40,241 bases of DNA from Capnocytophaga bilenii (GTDB taxonomy: Bacteria > Bacteroidota > Bacteroidia > Flavobacteriales > Flavobacteriaceae). Positions 30,201 to 35,879 of the stretch are shown here, in pieces. Each line of letters starts with the position of its first letter. The first letter of the stretch is position 1. Where the stretch lies: contig NZ_JAGDYP010000014.1 of NCBI RefSeq assembly GCF_017565765.1, forward strand, positions 1-40,241, written 5' to 3'. The translations under genes were made by a program, and so were the position numbers. The notes beneath the pieces are model-generated. The model was not told the DNA's origin. It saw nothing but the letters and a program-made list of their open reading frames with translations, and made no database searches.

Positions 30201-30228
30201 ATGTAATTGCTGTTAGAAACTTTTTCAT
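18232..30228 (-). CDS. Giant SprB-repeat surface adhesin with T9SS type-B (gliding motility) C-terminal domain
   Basis: 3998 residues from the ATG at 30228 (MKKFLTAITFLWFTAAALAQ signal peptide). An upstream GTG start at 30294 overlaps the -7 promoter element and is rejected. The N-terminal ~900 residues carry PKD/Ig-like strand repeats. An HYR domain follows at ~929-1011 (PCPDDIEVTVDAGQC, GTTSVTYILRDPAG), then a DUF11-like stretch (~1015-1180). Next is a long array of SprB-type repeats (C...G...v.v.GG...Y.Y, at least 20 by eye). A jelly-roll, MAM/CBM-like domain interrupts the array at ~1813-1986 (LFEEDFG ... YAIDNIKV). The last ~86 residues are the gliding-motility type-B sorting domain (VPNFFTPDGDGENDEW, FDRYGRRIANL, GNFTLYR). 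Known relatives (SprB) are mobile adhesins for gliding; the gene may serve gliding or attachment. No PorP/SprF partner is adjacent. Confidence 0.93.
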   Translation of the reverse strand: MKKFLTAITFLWFTAAALAQCINVQITPIKGNCHNDNQIKVVAKAMLINGQQPSICQATPSSGKFTVEIEGDGASGIYRMSPSPVANINASAEYTFYNLFIGKYKITVRDEVTGTFEEREVDTESNYQLMNFSNMEAIAPTCNEPNTGGIRFRIPSGGIGPFVVSILDMNRNVIVPAQEFARPTGSNYIEVRGDNAHPLPVNKQFILQVHDKTNTGNPNCGETRRFPSLQIPASAIYNVNCIGIKTYERRLNKRSDNCNYGQLTMYLIRPEDGKSLGYKIDDETSLNDFFKRPGTAVIKFLNSSKPTVDFSSSFYAYVRHDEYDNPNYAYYAATGLNIAPGDEVEITIKGPKNTIKERIKFDNQIIPAPTLSINNHSQNYTHYSVNNCAVVSSTTKYLRVYSGNNSAKYNVPYSDLNTGESRVFKWVEGWLIGYSNFTLQRKVGSNWVDEPNYDTPSVAGATYRYIYKTTPSGCNPLVSPEMVIDYPAHSHNTIPTINHIDKVWDYMKIGYGVMEGTGAINIDHWNAYPAFPIQYKIMPADGSTTITYQGYPGFYETQTRTISFPIIFDSDKNPATGGKSWYYHGGRTRMTVTSLPAGNYIIVASDACGRTSTRTVSLPATHYNPKFEIKRDCEVGKAIFHMGSAVYSDTYIRHQLQKKREDQWGNVHWDNVNGALVTGFKGEFPNLLPGDYRITGSGYYYNAFYNGSTLPDATDHAEPRSYWSSYTYYKHFTIKPLEKLKPVVNPIVCNENANTGMVAVDVTGQEVFFPLEFYLYRLSTATATTGTLVQSVTFQESDNKYHYLFDNLTSGYYRVVVSHRCNDSPATNFNLDIDAAFDPFLVMDRPVPFCKGNEARIKLGVSDKIFNINWYRLDSNGNKNPSTPIKTGQSFWEPIQETTSYLAEYSLNPSLGCTNNRVYTKSATIVMPPEDEPPFFKQPCPDDIEVTVDAGQCRKAVMWRVPTGYPTCHGAVTVHGSHNPGDSFPIGTTSVTYILRDPAGLTNTCTFNVIVKSNALKLKTEQRYTDLAGNTITELQANQQFIYELRYKNDGADAINQATIEVKLPDSTTLFTDGNPNLTGTGDNNWQNPYPIMTYSAANKTYKFEIGAETSPGGTRYQSTLKLGDPERVIKIPLKTQADCETLFGPCANYLQTQLKVTYRGGAAGCVGAELVTTGTLTATVNTSGCERQEMSCGTGQITFRAIEGFTTYQWYNSSGIIYGQNASTYIAPGPGIYRVVKTVSCYGENLTVTETINYQTITDTTDPIRAQANNIGVVCPNTGDWTSQFYLCNGNSKVLRVNYRNTPFEWQAWNVSCNSQAAGLQAGCRVTDDNCWSTIEQGSTFTITDEGLYRVKLLNSGCGQSFYFQVIKNGLGGSFSDPQAHTDYELGSVKHEFNSSGVSYNVVIYKDGVHLRTDIVTKTEGRIENLPSGNYNVQVSSPQIAGCTLSSNFTIDRVVGMHATATFNGFKSGYCNTAKLNLKAEGGQPTYKFYVWKIDGVQQYPDYATALNDTPIALQLASQGTTGVDVEVPNVTQIGEYEFIAFDSTNGRKAFSNKVTISPPAQHTFDLTVTEEISCAAQPNSGVINMSFGPGSQNLNRTIKLFQLKKDGTRSSTSEFRSSPAGLFTSLPAGTYEIEMTSKIAGNTCKYIKKPVVILAPQSPLRGYAGVVADRSCDTQNNQYKVAINNVSGGKAPYKYSFDGENTYVNENVGFVSASGNVYVKDDKDCKLTLSVTTEMTEIPTITLSPVSYRCDNGYGAVTITISANSSQTYEYILDGSATITLSGDKIFRTLSPGVHSFTLFYRPSDSQTTPNVLFEEDFGTLDSNDCLGTNTGLVCNNSGTNLLDGQHVVTQQAPAMTGWTVPTSTGRYLAIAGNGAGEVVYKRKLSGVTMNTPLTVSVDAINMLTGGGVQPRMSVALCRVSDGVALRTKQLGFVTNSWQNLSVTFNESEVAGFTGNELELRLLTSSGSSYGIKGNDYAIDNIKVEQPTKYCEMKLTQLINIAANKEMRVEKYGAEKNVSCIDSQDGQVRVKVINAPTNQVKYAVEWTYTTTTTWTQTTLDADGVFTVTGLEVNNNGRLRVQSADYPSCITTLPYSIGAPAPIVPTVTLMERVTCFSNGKAKIKASATGGTGNYKYQVGLVNGSLGAAQPSAHTPNPYEISSLVPGTYSLVVIDENNCKTSTTFVIADKAVLSATASPESYCYNTGSDKKVLIEVTTGNGNYKVRRVGGNSYTFDAGEFLYPEVLQAGSHTFVLTDGFGCMQTLTTEVYAPMALVVSPTAQLYAACTAGTQQFDLSVTGGIPTMDKTFSYSTDGGVTFTHIATATTQATLNMAVPAGEETTVQFRVSYKPNGTECRRERLLTINYDPPRFLGSTFTLTKAICGNDNGSVLITPNDYYVGTASHSLVVKDTNGVVQTVTAMAAGNYIAYLTDARGCVATRAFTIDKVEQVSATVSITKQMGCQPQDKAELTVYLRGGGKTPYSVKVLNTSTNSETTQTSISDSAALPFGNLEYGGYNISITDGNGCEVQLQTVVNPSSSVMSITFPTPMACSLNTYADIKATSTGTFTSTTRAYFAVYRTGIQNPQAGSTANFVQTTNLDGTTTDTWYLGTASGTGVVARVPNLTPGVNYTFVAYNMTTGCRFVQNASVAAPTSATLTGTIQVKNVTCADASNGTFTFTLTGGWNPMATQMDWKVLRADNHQPPATAGTITGNFASPWNTPRFVNAQLPAGKYYLQITEYVSGVASCVNAFNFEVKRSPLQLRMSTSATKKATCNRNGQMYLEITGGTATYTYGYIDSNIPYTPAMVAAAISATTQASTYVDMPEGVWDVYVSDYYGCLQSSTVTITKYDTPNVSTVTTLACRAYNNTNGKIPVRIDLNQIGEGAHYYSLDGSASAPVNWTVANQSFEVEVSPLVTHTITITDVNGCSTSKTFSTTAIITATATVIKLKSCATPTAEVRVDVSGGTGTYTYNLERLDNGTIASETLTTGGHFTSTTGGVIVLGTPTLTLAATYRISIYDAETTDCPIVKEVTVQDPDPINMNNVIVKPYHEKCNKGLTATGTGSIDIAMPLDTDSYTFSITTAIDLTTGNAISVTTTPAVAGTHSATFRELHGTPRGVRYDIMVKNSTGCVAGVTTIVTSPEMISFEDGVITATQYLCENGGALSAPKVVFDVTKVKGGVPSYTYEFVDAATGVSLGNGSEYTLPNLAGGTYYVKVKDASGSCETSTVSVTVVPAFELTGLSVTTTTSATCVVDEVIRITVSTTGYIAGTDLKYIVQGTDNSIATITTVASTTVDITLVGSKNLKGSNYTVEVVNMQTGCNLTGVHKVKDPNTFAIESSNAVRAVCNDDYGSITLSLIDKDLSDGDQAAAGFTYTITAVSGLSTTTLNATVAGGTVVTITGQLVGGSYDIVATSLSTGCEVAKHRFTIPANPAAIEIVRARQEVSVDCNNQNAVAKVYLKGGEGTFTVTLTPIGGTPGAPIVKGGELATTNGIAFDPLNAGSYQITLEDSLGCTRFTGSNTVDIDPYDAINVSSITVQVTSITCVDANDGKLKVSNVTGGTRPYAYKLVRLSATGTELPSITENGNTYTFEGIEPGTYRVDVIDSKSCSVTVAGTYTFADPQPLSADIDESASQFYTCKGENAGNVTIHNIAGGTGTYHIDIVRDDNDQKVAGVRDLTGTSSYNFADLPPIPDTTFYRVVIEDTNHCVMTKTVSFTVVQFPDITVRYIEQEGTCEANTNNYKDYLVVKFLAPTVDFSKITYSLNHSATSTTFVRTIGSNIGIIEAYDRETVSQTIEIQYTTTTPILGSCTSSKSFDVELRVPLTLTNTTSSATAINTIEVKAEGGRTNNLHGYTYYYNGVDRGGDMVYTISHKDPERVEANGLRIKIVNVEVRDADGCTATLTLEVPYHDIEVPNFFTPDGDGENDEWKPKYLDNNVNARIYIFDRYGRRIANLAPGEGWDGTYEGLRMPSGDYWYIIEINDELYDKRQFYGNFTLYR

Positions 30229-30293
30229 TGCTAATATACTAAAGTTATGTAGTAAATTATTCCACACATTATTTACCCATACAATTAATGCCA

Positions 30294-30301
30294 CAAAAGT
30301 A
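30294..30301 (-). promoter_or_regulatory. -7 element for the SprB-like adhesin gene
   Basis: TACTTTTG on the minus strand, 65 bp upstream of the ATG at 30228. The -33 position is T-rich (TTT) without a clear TTG, so the match is partial. Confidence 0.5.
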
Positions 30302-30574
30302 GAAATAATTTTCTTTTTAAAAAAACATTTAGCAACTTATTGTCTCTGTTTTCAGGTTTTCATTTTGTAAATAGCTTATTATTAAGTAATTAAGTGAAGT
30401 TAAAATATTGTTAAAATCACAAACTATAATTAACGGTTGGTATGTGTAGTATAACTTTTAGGCAAATTTTAGAAGTGTCACAAAGTTGTATTTATCCTTC
30501 GCTTAAGGTTCGGTAAAATAGATGTGATCGGATAGTTTTTAGATAGGCTTGGTTGTGCTCTTCAGTCTGGATTT
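30302..30574. other. AT-rich divergent intergenic region
   Basis: This stretch separates the adhesin and peptidase promoters. I found no open frame with support, no RNA gene and no clear hairpin. Only the flanking promoter elements are interpretable. Confidence 0.6.
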
Positions 30575-30615
30575 ATCATTAATGATTGATAATTAAACAT
30601 TATTTTGTATCTTTG
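30575..30615 (+). promoter_or_regulatory. Promoter of the C1 peptidase gene with overlapping palindrome
   Basis: TTG (30586-30588), 19-nt spacer, TATCTTTG (30608-30615): a full Bacteroidetes match. A perfect 12-bp palindrome ATCATTAATGAT (30575-30586) overlaps the first base of the -33 TTG and could be an operator; that part is inference. Confidence 0.7.
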
Positions 30616-30645
30616 CCCCAACAAACTTTTAAACCATTTTTTTGA

Positions 30646-31827
30646 ATGAAAAAATTAACTCTTTTTGCGGCTTTTGCTGCGCTTAGCTTCAGTGTTTCAG
30701 CTCAAGATGACCTGATCAATGCAGTAGCTGCTAACCGCTCTAACAACGCTGGCTTTAAATTTACTACGGTTATCAACTTGGAACGCTCAGACGTGAAAGA
30801 CCAAGGCAGTAGCGGTACTTGCTGGAGCTATGCAGGTGCTTCTTTTCTTGAAAGCGAAATGATTCGTATGGGTAAAAAGCCTATAGACCTTGCGGAAATT
30901 TTTACCGCTCGCAATATCTATATAGAAAAAGCAAAACAATATGTGCGTATGCACGGATATTTAGACTATGGGCAAGGAGGCGAACTGCACGATGTTATCA
31001 ATAGTTACGCCAAATATGGAGCAGTGCCACAACAGGTGTATTCAGGACTGCAATACGGCTCTAATCGAAACGACTTTTCAGAATTGCACCCCATATTAAA
31101 AGGCTTCTTAGAAGGATTGGTAAAACGTGAAAAGGTAAAAAAACTTACGCCCAATTGGCTCACAGCTTTTACGGCAACAATAGATGCTTACTTGGGTGCT
31201 GCTCCTGAAAGCTTTACCTACGAAGGTAAAAAATACACTCCCCTATCATTTGCTAAAGAACGCGTAGGTATCAACCCCGATGATTATATAGAGATGGTTT
31301 CATATAACGACCAGCCTCTTTACAAGAACGTTTTTATGGCTGTCCCTGATAACTGGAGCTACGACCACGCCTATAATATCGCTATGACAGATATTACTAA
31401 GACGATAGATAATGCACTCCAAAAAGGGTATACAGTAGCGTGGGCTTCTGATGTGAGTGAACGTTATTTTAGTTGGCAAAACGGAGTGGCTTTTGTTCCT
31501 GAAAAAGATGTGAATACAATGTCATATGAGGAAAGTATAAGCCTTTTTTCCAACCCTCCTACCGATGAGTTAACGATAACACCCGAAATGCGTCAGCGTG
31601 ATTTTGATAACTACCAAACTACTGATGACCACGCTATGCACATTGTAGGACTGGCAAAAGACCAAAACAATCGTGAGTACTACATTGTTAAAAACTCTTG
31701 GGGCACTCGCAATGACTATCAGGGGTATTTGTACGTTACTAAAGCATTTGTACAGTTTAAAACTACAGCTATTATGCTACACAAAGGAGGTGTTCCTGCC
31801 GAAATATTGAAAAATTGGAAGAAATAA
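30646..31827 (+). CDS. Exported C1B cysteine peptidase (bleomycin hydrolase / PepC-like)
   Basis: 393 residues with a signal peptide (MKKLTLFAAFAALSFSVSAQ), so it acts in the periplasm or outside. The papain-like triad is visible: C59 in DQGSSGTCWSYAG, H329 in DDHAMHIVGL and N350 in VKNSWG. The insertion between the Cys and His regions and the HAMH motif favour the bleomycin hydrolase/PepC aminopeptidase branch over true papains. Unlike cytoplasmic PepC it is secreted, as in many Bacteroidetes. No pro-region or T9SS sorting domain is evident. Likely role: degrading peptides for this amino-acid-using organism; substrate not determinable. Monocistronic. Confidence 0.92.
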   Translation: MKKLTLFAAFAALSFSVSAQDDLINAVAANRSNNAGFKFTTVINLERSDVKDQGSSGTCWSYAGASFLESEMIRMGKKPIDLAEIFTARNIYIEKAKQYVRMHGYLDYGQGGELHDVINSYAKYGAVPQQVYSGLQYGSNRNDFSELHPILKGFLEGLVKREKVKKLTPNWLTAFTATIDAYLGAAPESFTYEGKKYTPLSFAKERVGINPDDYIEMVSYNDQPLYKNVFMAVPDNWSYDHAYNIAMTDITKTIDNALQKGYTVAWASDVSERYFSWQNGVAFVPEKDVNTMSYEESISLFSNPPTDELTITPEMRQRDFDNYQTTDDHAMHIVGLAKDQNNREYYIVKNSWGTRNDYQGYLYVTKAFVQFKTTAIMLHKGGVPAEILKNWKK

Positions 31828-31837
31828 CTTATAATAA

Positions 31838-31956
31838 GAGGCTGTCCGAAAAGTCTTAAAAAGTATGATTGCACCACCGGTAGCGGGATGTTTATTCACA
31901 TTGTAGGGGCGATTTGCAAATCGCCCTCACAAAACAAAACTTTTCGGACAGCCCTT
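31838..31956. repeat. MITE-like inverted-repeat element / terminator between convergent genes
   Basis: A perfect 15-bp terminal inverted repeat (GGCTGTCCGAAAAGT at 31840-31854, complement at 31939-31953) encloses about 84 bp containing a perfect 20-bp palindrome (31907-31926). On the plus strand CTTTTT follows the outer repeat, so it can terminate the peptidase transcript. The terminal sequence resembles ends often seen on IS-derived elements in Bacteroidetes; that resemblance is from memory. Confidence 0.75.
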
Positions 31957-31960
31957 TTTA

Positions 31961-33211
31961 TTATCTCACTACTACTTGTACAGTATTGGCAGCTACTTGC
32001 TGCAAAAGTACTTCTTTTTGGTCTATTACTTTATTTACAGCAGCTTCTGTAGCGTGTCTAATAGTAAATAGGGTTACATTTTCGGTTACTGATACCTTAA
32101 AACGTTCTTCTAAAAGCTCTAAGAGCATCGGGAGGGTATCGAACTTGTTATCTACACACACCGAAAAGCTAATAGCTGTATTTTGTATCACACTTACTTT
32201 CATTTGAGCTTTATGCAAGCTGTTGAATATATAGCTAATACCTTCTTCCATTATAAATGAAAAATCACGTGAAGATAACGATAACAACACTTGCTGCTGC
32301 TTGAGTATAAAACAAGGTACTTTGGGGTCTAATTCAGGGACATTACACACTGCACTTCCCTCAGCTGTAGGGTTTACAAAAGAACGTACATAAAGGGGAA
32401 TTTCTTTTTGCTGTAAGGGTTGTAAGGTTTTAGGGTGAATTACCGAAGCCCCATAAAAAGCCAACTCTATGGCTTCGCTATAGGGGATTTTATGCAATAG
32501 CTGCGTATCCTGAAAATAACGAGGGTCGGCATTGAGCACACCAGGAACATCTTTCCAAATAGTTACGCTTTCAGCATCTAAGCAATAGGCAAAAATAGCA
32601 GCAGTATAGTCCGAACCTTCACGTCCTAAAGTAGTTGTAAAGAAGTTAGCATCGCTACCCAAAAAGCCTTGCGTGATATTCAATAGTGATTTATTGATGT
32701 GTGTAGTGATGTTAGTCTGTGTTTCATCCCAGTTAATAGCTGCATCGCGATAGTTACTATCGGTCTTTACGAGGTTACGCACATCTATCCAAGTATTCTT
32801 TATGCCGTTATCATTTAAATACTGACTAATAATAGTAGTAGAAATCAACTCCCCAAAACATATCACCTGATCGTATACAAAACTGTGTTTCGGCGATTTA
32901 TTGCGTTCTAAAAACGAGGTGAGTTCAGCAAATAGCCCATCTACTTTCCAATATACGGGGTGGTTTTCATCAGTAAAGAGCTCACGGATAATATGGTAGT
33001 GAAAGTCTTTTACTACCGCAATGCTTTCTGCAAGTTTTTCTTGGTCTTTAAAATAATTGTTTACTACGAGCTCCAAGGCATTAGTAGTCTTTCCCATTGC
33101 CGAAATAACGATGAGCGTATGGGCATAGCCTACAGTTTCTAATATTTTAGCTACATTACGCACTCCAGCAGCATCTTTTACTGAAGCACCTCCAAATTTA
33201 AATATCTGCAT
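31961..33211 (-). CDS. Aspartate kinase (monofunctional)
   Basis: Phosphorylates aspartate, the first step toward lysine, diaminopimelate, threonine and methionine. 416 residues. Kinase landmarks are MQIFKFGGASVKD at the N-terminus, TTLGREGSDYTAAIFAY and VWKDVPGVLNADPRYF. The C-terminal ~130 residues form the ACT regulatory region (SFIMEEGISYIFN, KMKVSVIQNTAISF-type strands), so end-product feedback is likely. There is no homoserine dehydrogenase domain, unlike ThrA. It lies alone, convergent with the peptidase gene, so lysC is likely but other isozymes cannot be told apart. Confidence 0.93.
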   Translation of the reverse strand: MQIFKFGGASVKDAAGVRNVAKILETVGYAHTLIVISAMGKTTNALELVVNNYFKDQEKLAESIAVVKDFHYHIIRELFTDENHPVYWKVDGLFAELTSFLERNKSPKHSFVYDQVICFGELISTTIISQYLNDNGIKNTWIDVRNLVKTDSNYRDAAINWDETQTNITTHINKSLLNITQGFLGSDANFFTTTLGREGSDYTAAIFAYCLDAESVTIWKDVPGVLNADPRYFQDTQLLHKIPYSEAIELAFYGASVIHPKTLQPLQQKEIPLYVRSFVNPTAEGSAVCNVPELDPKVPCFILKQQQVLLSLSSRDFSFIMEEGISYIFNSLHKAQMKVSVIQNTAISFSVCVDNKFDTLPMLLELLEERFKVSVTENVTLFTIRHATEAAVNKVIDQKEVLLQQVAANTVQVVVR

Positions 33212-33247
33212 ATTTCTTATTATATAACATCTTATTAAGACAAAAAT

Positions 33248-33278
33248 AAAGCGTCAGAGCCTATTGCTCCAACGCTTT
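33248..33278 (-). terminator. Terminator of the OmpA-like lipoprotein gene
   Basis: Stem AAAGCGT (33248-33254) and ACGCTTT (33272-33278), extended by an inner GAGC/GCTC pairing. On the minus strand TATTTTTG follows. That same TATTTTTG (33248-33241) matches a -7 box for the aspartate kinase gene, but no -33 TTG is present. Confidence 0.75.
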
Positions 33279-33298
33279 ATCTATTCAAACAAAGCAAT

Positions 33299-33988
33299 TT
33301 ATTTATTAGCTGCTTCTTTTTCAGCATCAGCTTTCATCTTCTCATTAGGAACGATTACTACGTTCACACGGCGGTTTTTAGCACGACCTTCAGGAGTAGC
33401 GTTATCAGCCACAGGGTTTGCCTTACCATACCATTTAGTAGTAAAGCGGCTCGCTGCCAAGCCTGCACTTGTAAAGTAATTAGTAACAGCTTGTGCACGG
33501 CGTTGTGAAAGACCTAAGTTGTATTGGTCTTTACCTACGCTATCTGTATAACCTGCTACAAGTACATTAGTTTCAGGGTATTCTTTTAAAATTGCTACCA
33601 ATTTATCAAGAGTTTCTTTTGATTTAGCATTAATATCGTGCTTAGCTGTAGCAAAATACACACCACTATTTTCATCAAATGTAACCACAATACCATCGTC
33701 TACTCGTTTTACTTCAGCTCCAGGTATCTCTTCTTCTATCTTTTTAGCTTGTTTGTCCATTTGGTTACCAATAACAGCTCCTGCAGCACCACCCACTACT
33801 GTACCAAGTACAGCACCAAGCTCACTATTTTGCCCGCTACCTACATTGTTACCCAATATAGCTCCTAAAAGCGCACCACCCGCAGCTCCTATTACTGCAC
33901 CACGTTGTGCCTTGTTAGTATTGTTATAAGCCTCGCAGCTCACCAATAATATGGCTGCTGACATTACTAAAACTGCAATTCTCTTCAT
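33299..33988 (-). CDS. OmpA-family lipoprotein with glycine-zipper segment
   Basis: 229 residues. A lipoprotein signal ends at C18 (AAILLVSC). Residues ~29-80 form a glycine-zipper (GAVIGAAGGALLGAILG, then GAVLGTVVGGAAGAVIG). The C-terminal OmpA domain (~110-220) shows peptidoglycan-binding landmarks: VAGYTDSVG, LSQRRAQAVTNYF, and TPEGRAKNRRVNVVI. It probably tethers the outer membrane to peptidoglycan. It follows the lipocalin-like gene by 16 bp, so they form one operon. Confidence 0.93.
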   Translation of the reverse strand: MKRIAVLVMSAAILLVSCEAYNNTNKAQRGAVIGAAGGALLGAILGNNVGSGQNSELGAVLGTVVGGAAGAVIGNQMDKQAKKIEEEIPGAEVKRVDDGIVVTFDENSGVYFATAKHDINAKSKETLDKLVAILKEYPETNVLVAGYTDSVGKDQYNLGLSQRRAQAVTNYFTSAGLAASRFTTKWYGKANPVADNATPEGRAKNRRVNVVIVPNEKMKADAEKEAANK

Positions 33989-34004
33989 TTCTTCTATAAA
34001 TTAA

Positions 34005-34511
34005 TTATTTTACAAAATTCATTGTGATAACAAAAGGTTTCCCATCCAATCTTACTGTTTGTTCCCACACCATAGTATCTTCCGATAGGCTCGCTAAGTG
34101 AATGCGTAACCCTTGATTACTGCTCGATTCATACTTCTCATTTGTAGGCTTCAACATAAAATCGTAATAGCCAGTAGATTTATCTACTTCCTGTACAAAG
34201 AAAACAAAGTTCCTTTGCCCTGTTGAACAATCTGAAGCATTAATTGTATAATGTCCACGATTGTTATTAGGCACAAACTTCCAAGTGCTACCTTCAAAAC
34301 ATTCTTTTGAAGTATCATTTAGTAAGGTAACTTCAAATTTACCTTTTTCGCTGTATGTGATAGACTTCAAAGTCCATTCACCTTTAATTGCCTTATTAGC
34401 AATGTTAGTTTCTTTAGGCTTTGCGGTCATTGAGCTTGTACTTTGCCCACTTTTGCAAGCTGTTACCAATGCAAGCATTAGCATCAGAAAAGTAATTTTT
34501 CTCATTTTCAA
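34005..34511 (-). CDS. Lipocalin-like lipoprotein
   Basis: 168 residues, or 166 if the second ATG at 34505 is used. The lipoprotein signal ends LALVTAC (C19). After a Ser/Thr-rich linker, IKGEWTLKSITYSE begins a single lipocalin-type barrel, with KECFEGSTWKFVPNN and a closing FVITMNFVK strand. Ligand unknown. It is paired with the OmpA-like lipoprotein, an arrangement common in Flavobacteriia, suggesting an envelope role. Confidence 0.82.
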   Translation of the reverse strand: MKMRKITFLMLMLALVTACKSGQSTSSMTAKPKETNIANKAIKGEWTLKSITYSEKGKFEVTLLNDTSKECFEGSTWKFVPNNNRGHYTINASDCSTGQRNFVFFVQEVDKSTGYYDFMLKPTNEKYESSSNQGLRIHLASLSEDTMVWEQTVRLDGKPFVITMNFVK

Positions 34512-34528
34512 TGTAATTTAATCCGCCG

Positions 34529-34536
34529 CAAAGTTA
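34529..34536 (-). promoter_or_regulatory. -7 element for the lipocalin-OmpA operon
   Basis: TAACTTTG on the minus strand, about 18 bp upstream of the first ATG. The -33 position reads ATG instead of TTG. The leader would be very short. Confidence 0.5.
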
Positions 34537-34574
34537 CTGCTTTTTGATATAACTACATAATAATTAACTAAACA

Positions 34575-35336
34575 TTAACACTCTACCACCAAATCGTCAT
34601 AGGCTAAATACACATTTTCAGGCAGCCTGCGTTGTACTTCATCGTGAAACCCAAATGTCTGACTAATATGCGTAAAATAGGTGCGTTTAGGTTTTAATAC
34701 AGCTATAATAGCAAGTGCTTCTGTCAAATTAAGATGTGTAGGGTGCATCTCATCACGCAAACAATTCAGTACCAACACATCTAAGCCCTTTAGCTTCTCA
34801 AGCTCACTATCAGCTATATATTTAGCATCTGTAATATAAGCTAAATTCTCAATCCGATAACCCAATATAGGAAGTTTTCCGTGTTGTACCGCAATGGGAA
34901 CAATCGTCTTACCTTGCAACTCAAACGGTGCTGTAGATACCTCATTAACAATTACTGAGGGCGCACCCTCATACCTATTTTCAGTAGCAAATATATAAGC
35001 AAAACGTGTTCTCAATTCATTTATCACACGTTTCAATCCATAAATAGGCATATCACCTTGATAATAAACAAAAGGACGTATGTCGTCTAAGCCTGCCGTA
35101 TGGTCTGCGTGTTCGTGAGTAAATAAAATTGCCTCCAAATGTTTCACATCATTGCGTAACATCTGTTGCCTAAAATCAGGACTGCAATCAATCGCTATAT
35201 TAGTGTTGCCCCAGCTGATAAGTGCCGAAGTGCGCAAGCGCTTGTCCTTTGTATTAGTACTCCTACTCACAGGGTGATTACTGCCTATCACAGGTACCCC
35301 CTGCGAAGTTCCCGTACCAAGAAATGTAATCTTCAT
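34575..35336 (-). CDS. Metallo-beta-lactamase-fold hydrolase (PhnP-like)
   Basis: 253-residue cytoplasmic protein. It opens MKITFLGTGTSQGVPVIG, as in the PhnP / cyclic phosphodiesterase branch. The metal motif HEHADH is at residues 74-79; VQHGKLPILGYRI, ITDAKYI and YFTHISQTFG give the remaining ligands. PhnP acts on 5-phosphoribosyl 1,2-cyclic phosphate, but no phn genes are nearby, so the substrate is not assignable. It lies downstream of rpmH, separated by a hairpin. Confidence 0.88.
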   Translation of the reverse strand: MKITFLGTGTSQGVPVIGSNHPVSRSTNTKDKRLRTSALISWGNTNIAIDCSPDFRQQMLRNDVKHLEAILFTHEHADHTAGLDDIRPFVYYQGDMPIYGLKRVINELRTRFAYIFATENRYEGAPSVIVNEVSTAPFELQGKTIVPIAVQHGKLPILGYRIENLAYITDAKYIADSELEKLKGLDVLVLNCLRDEMHPTHLNLTEALAIIAVLKPKRTYFTHISQTFGFHDEVQRRLPENVYLAYDDLVVEC

Positions 35337-35356
35337 TGTATAGTATATTAAGCAAC

Positions 35357-35406
35357 AAGTAACAGATAATGAGCAAAATACCTTCTATACTCTTTATCTG
35401 TTACTT
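35357..35406 (-). terminator. Hairpin between rpmH and the MBL-fold gene
   Basis: Perfect 13-bp inverted repeat: AAGTAACAGATAA (35357-35369) and its complement (35394-35406). The T-run on the minus side is poor (TTGTTGCTT), so it could be a partial terminator or an mRNA-stabilising hairpin rather than a full stop. Confidence 0.55.
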
Positions 35407-35430
35407 ATTCTATTACCTTAAAAAAAAGGT

Positions 35431-35589
35431 TTATTTTTTATGTCGTGGTTCTGATGAAACTGTTAGCTTTTTGCGCCCCTTTGCTCTGCGGCGTGCTAAT
35501 ACTTTTCTACCATTGGCAGTCGCCATACGCTCTCTGAAACCGTGTTTATTTCTTCTTTTTCTCTTAGAAGGTTGAAATGTTCTTTTCAT
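35431..35589 (-). CDS. rpmH: Ribosomal protein L34
   Basis: 52 residues: starts [20 protein letters not shown], continues [20 protein letters not shown] and ends in a short SSEPRHKK tail. This is the highly conserved, very basic L34 of the large ribosomal subunit. The tail is slightly longer than in Proteobacteria, usual for Bacteroidetes. It has its own strong promoter upstream. rnpA is not adjacent, and dnaA is not in the window. Confidence 0.97.
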   Translation of the reverse strand: MKRTFQPSKRKRRNKHGFRERMATANGRKVLARRRAKGRKKLTVSSEPRHKK

Positions 35590-35654
35590 TGCTTGTAAAT
35601 CTTTAAAATCTTATTAAAATAATAATTATCTCTCTATTTTATCAATAGCGAGCG

Positions 35655-35684
35655 CAAAAGTACATATTTTTTTTTGAATAACAA
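35655..35684 (-). promoter_or_regulatory. Promoter of rpmH
   Basis: TTG (35684-35682), a 19-nt spacer, then TACTTTTG (35662-35655) on the minus strand. Full TTG-N19-TAnnTTTG match. Leader about 60 nt. Confidence 0.75.
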
Positions 35685-35856
35685 AATATTTTTTCTCTTA
35701 TTACTTGAATTATTAATGATAATCACAGAATAATTCATTGTAGTACAAATACTTATATTGAAAAATAACACTTTATTTTTTATGATATTTTTCTTTCTAT
35801 ATTTGTTATTTACTATTAAAAATAAAGGAGAAATTTTGTAATCAACTTTAGAAAAG
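35685..35856. other. Very AT-rich spacer upstream of rpmH
   Basis: Strongly A/T-biased DNA between the rpmH promoter and the sucB terminator. Possible short frames here have no recognisable product. It may act as an upstream promoter-activating (UP-like) region for rpmH, which is inference only. Confidence 0.5.
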
Positions 35857-35876
35857 GTACGAACCGCACGGGCAAT
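35857..35876. repeat. Single dispersed copy of the GTGCG-type repeat core
   Basis: Eighteen of twenty positions match the reverse complement of the array core at 9541-9558 with its flanking AT (two substitutions). It lies directly beside the sucB terminator. Confidence 0.65.
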
Positions 35877-35879
35877 AAA

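Noticed and set aside
30229-30294. Extended N-terminus of the SprB-like adhesin from a GTG at 30294
   Set aside because: The GTG overlaps the -7 box, and the ATG at 30228 is followed directly by a good signal peptide.
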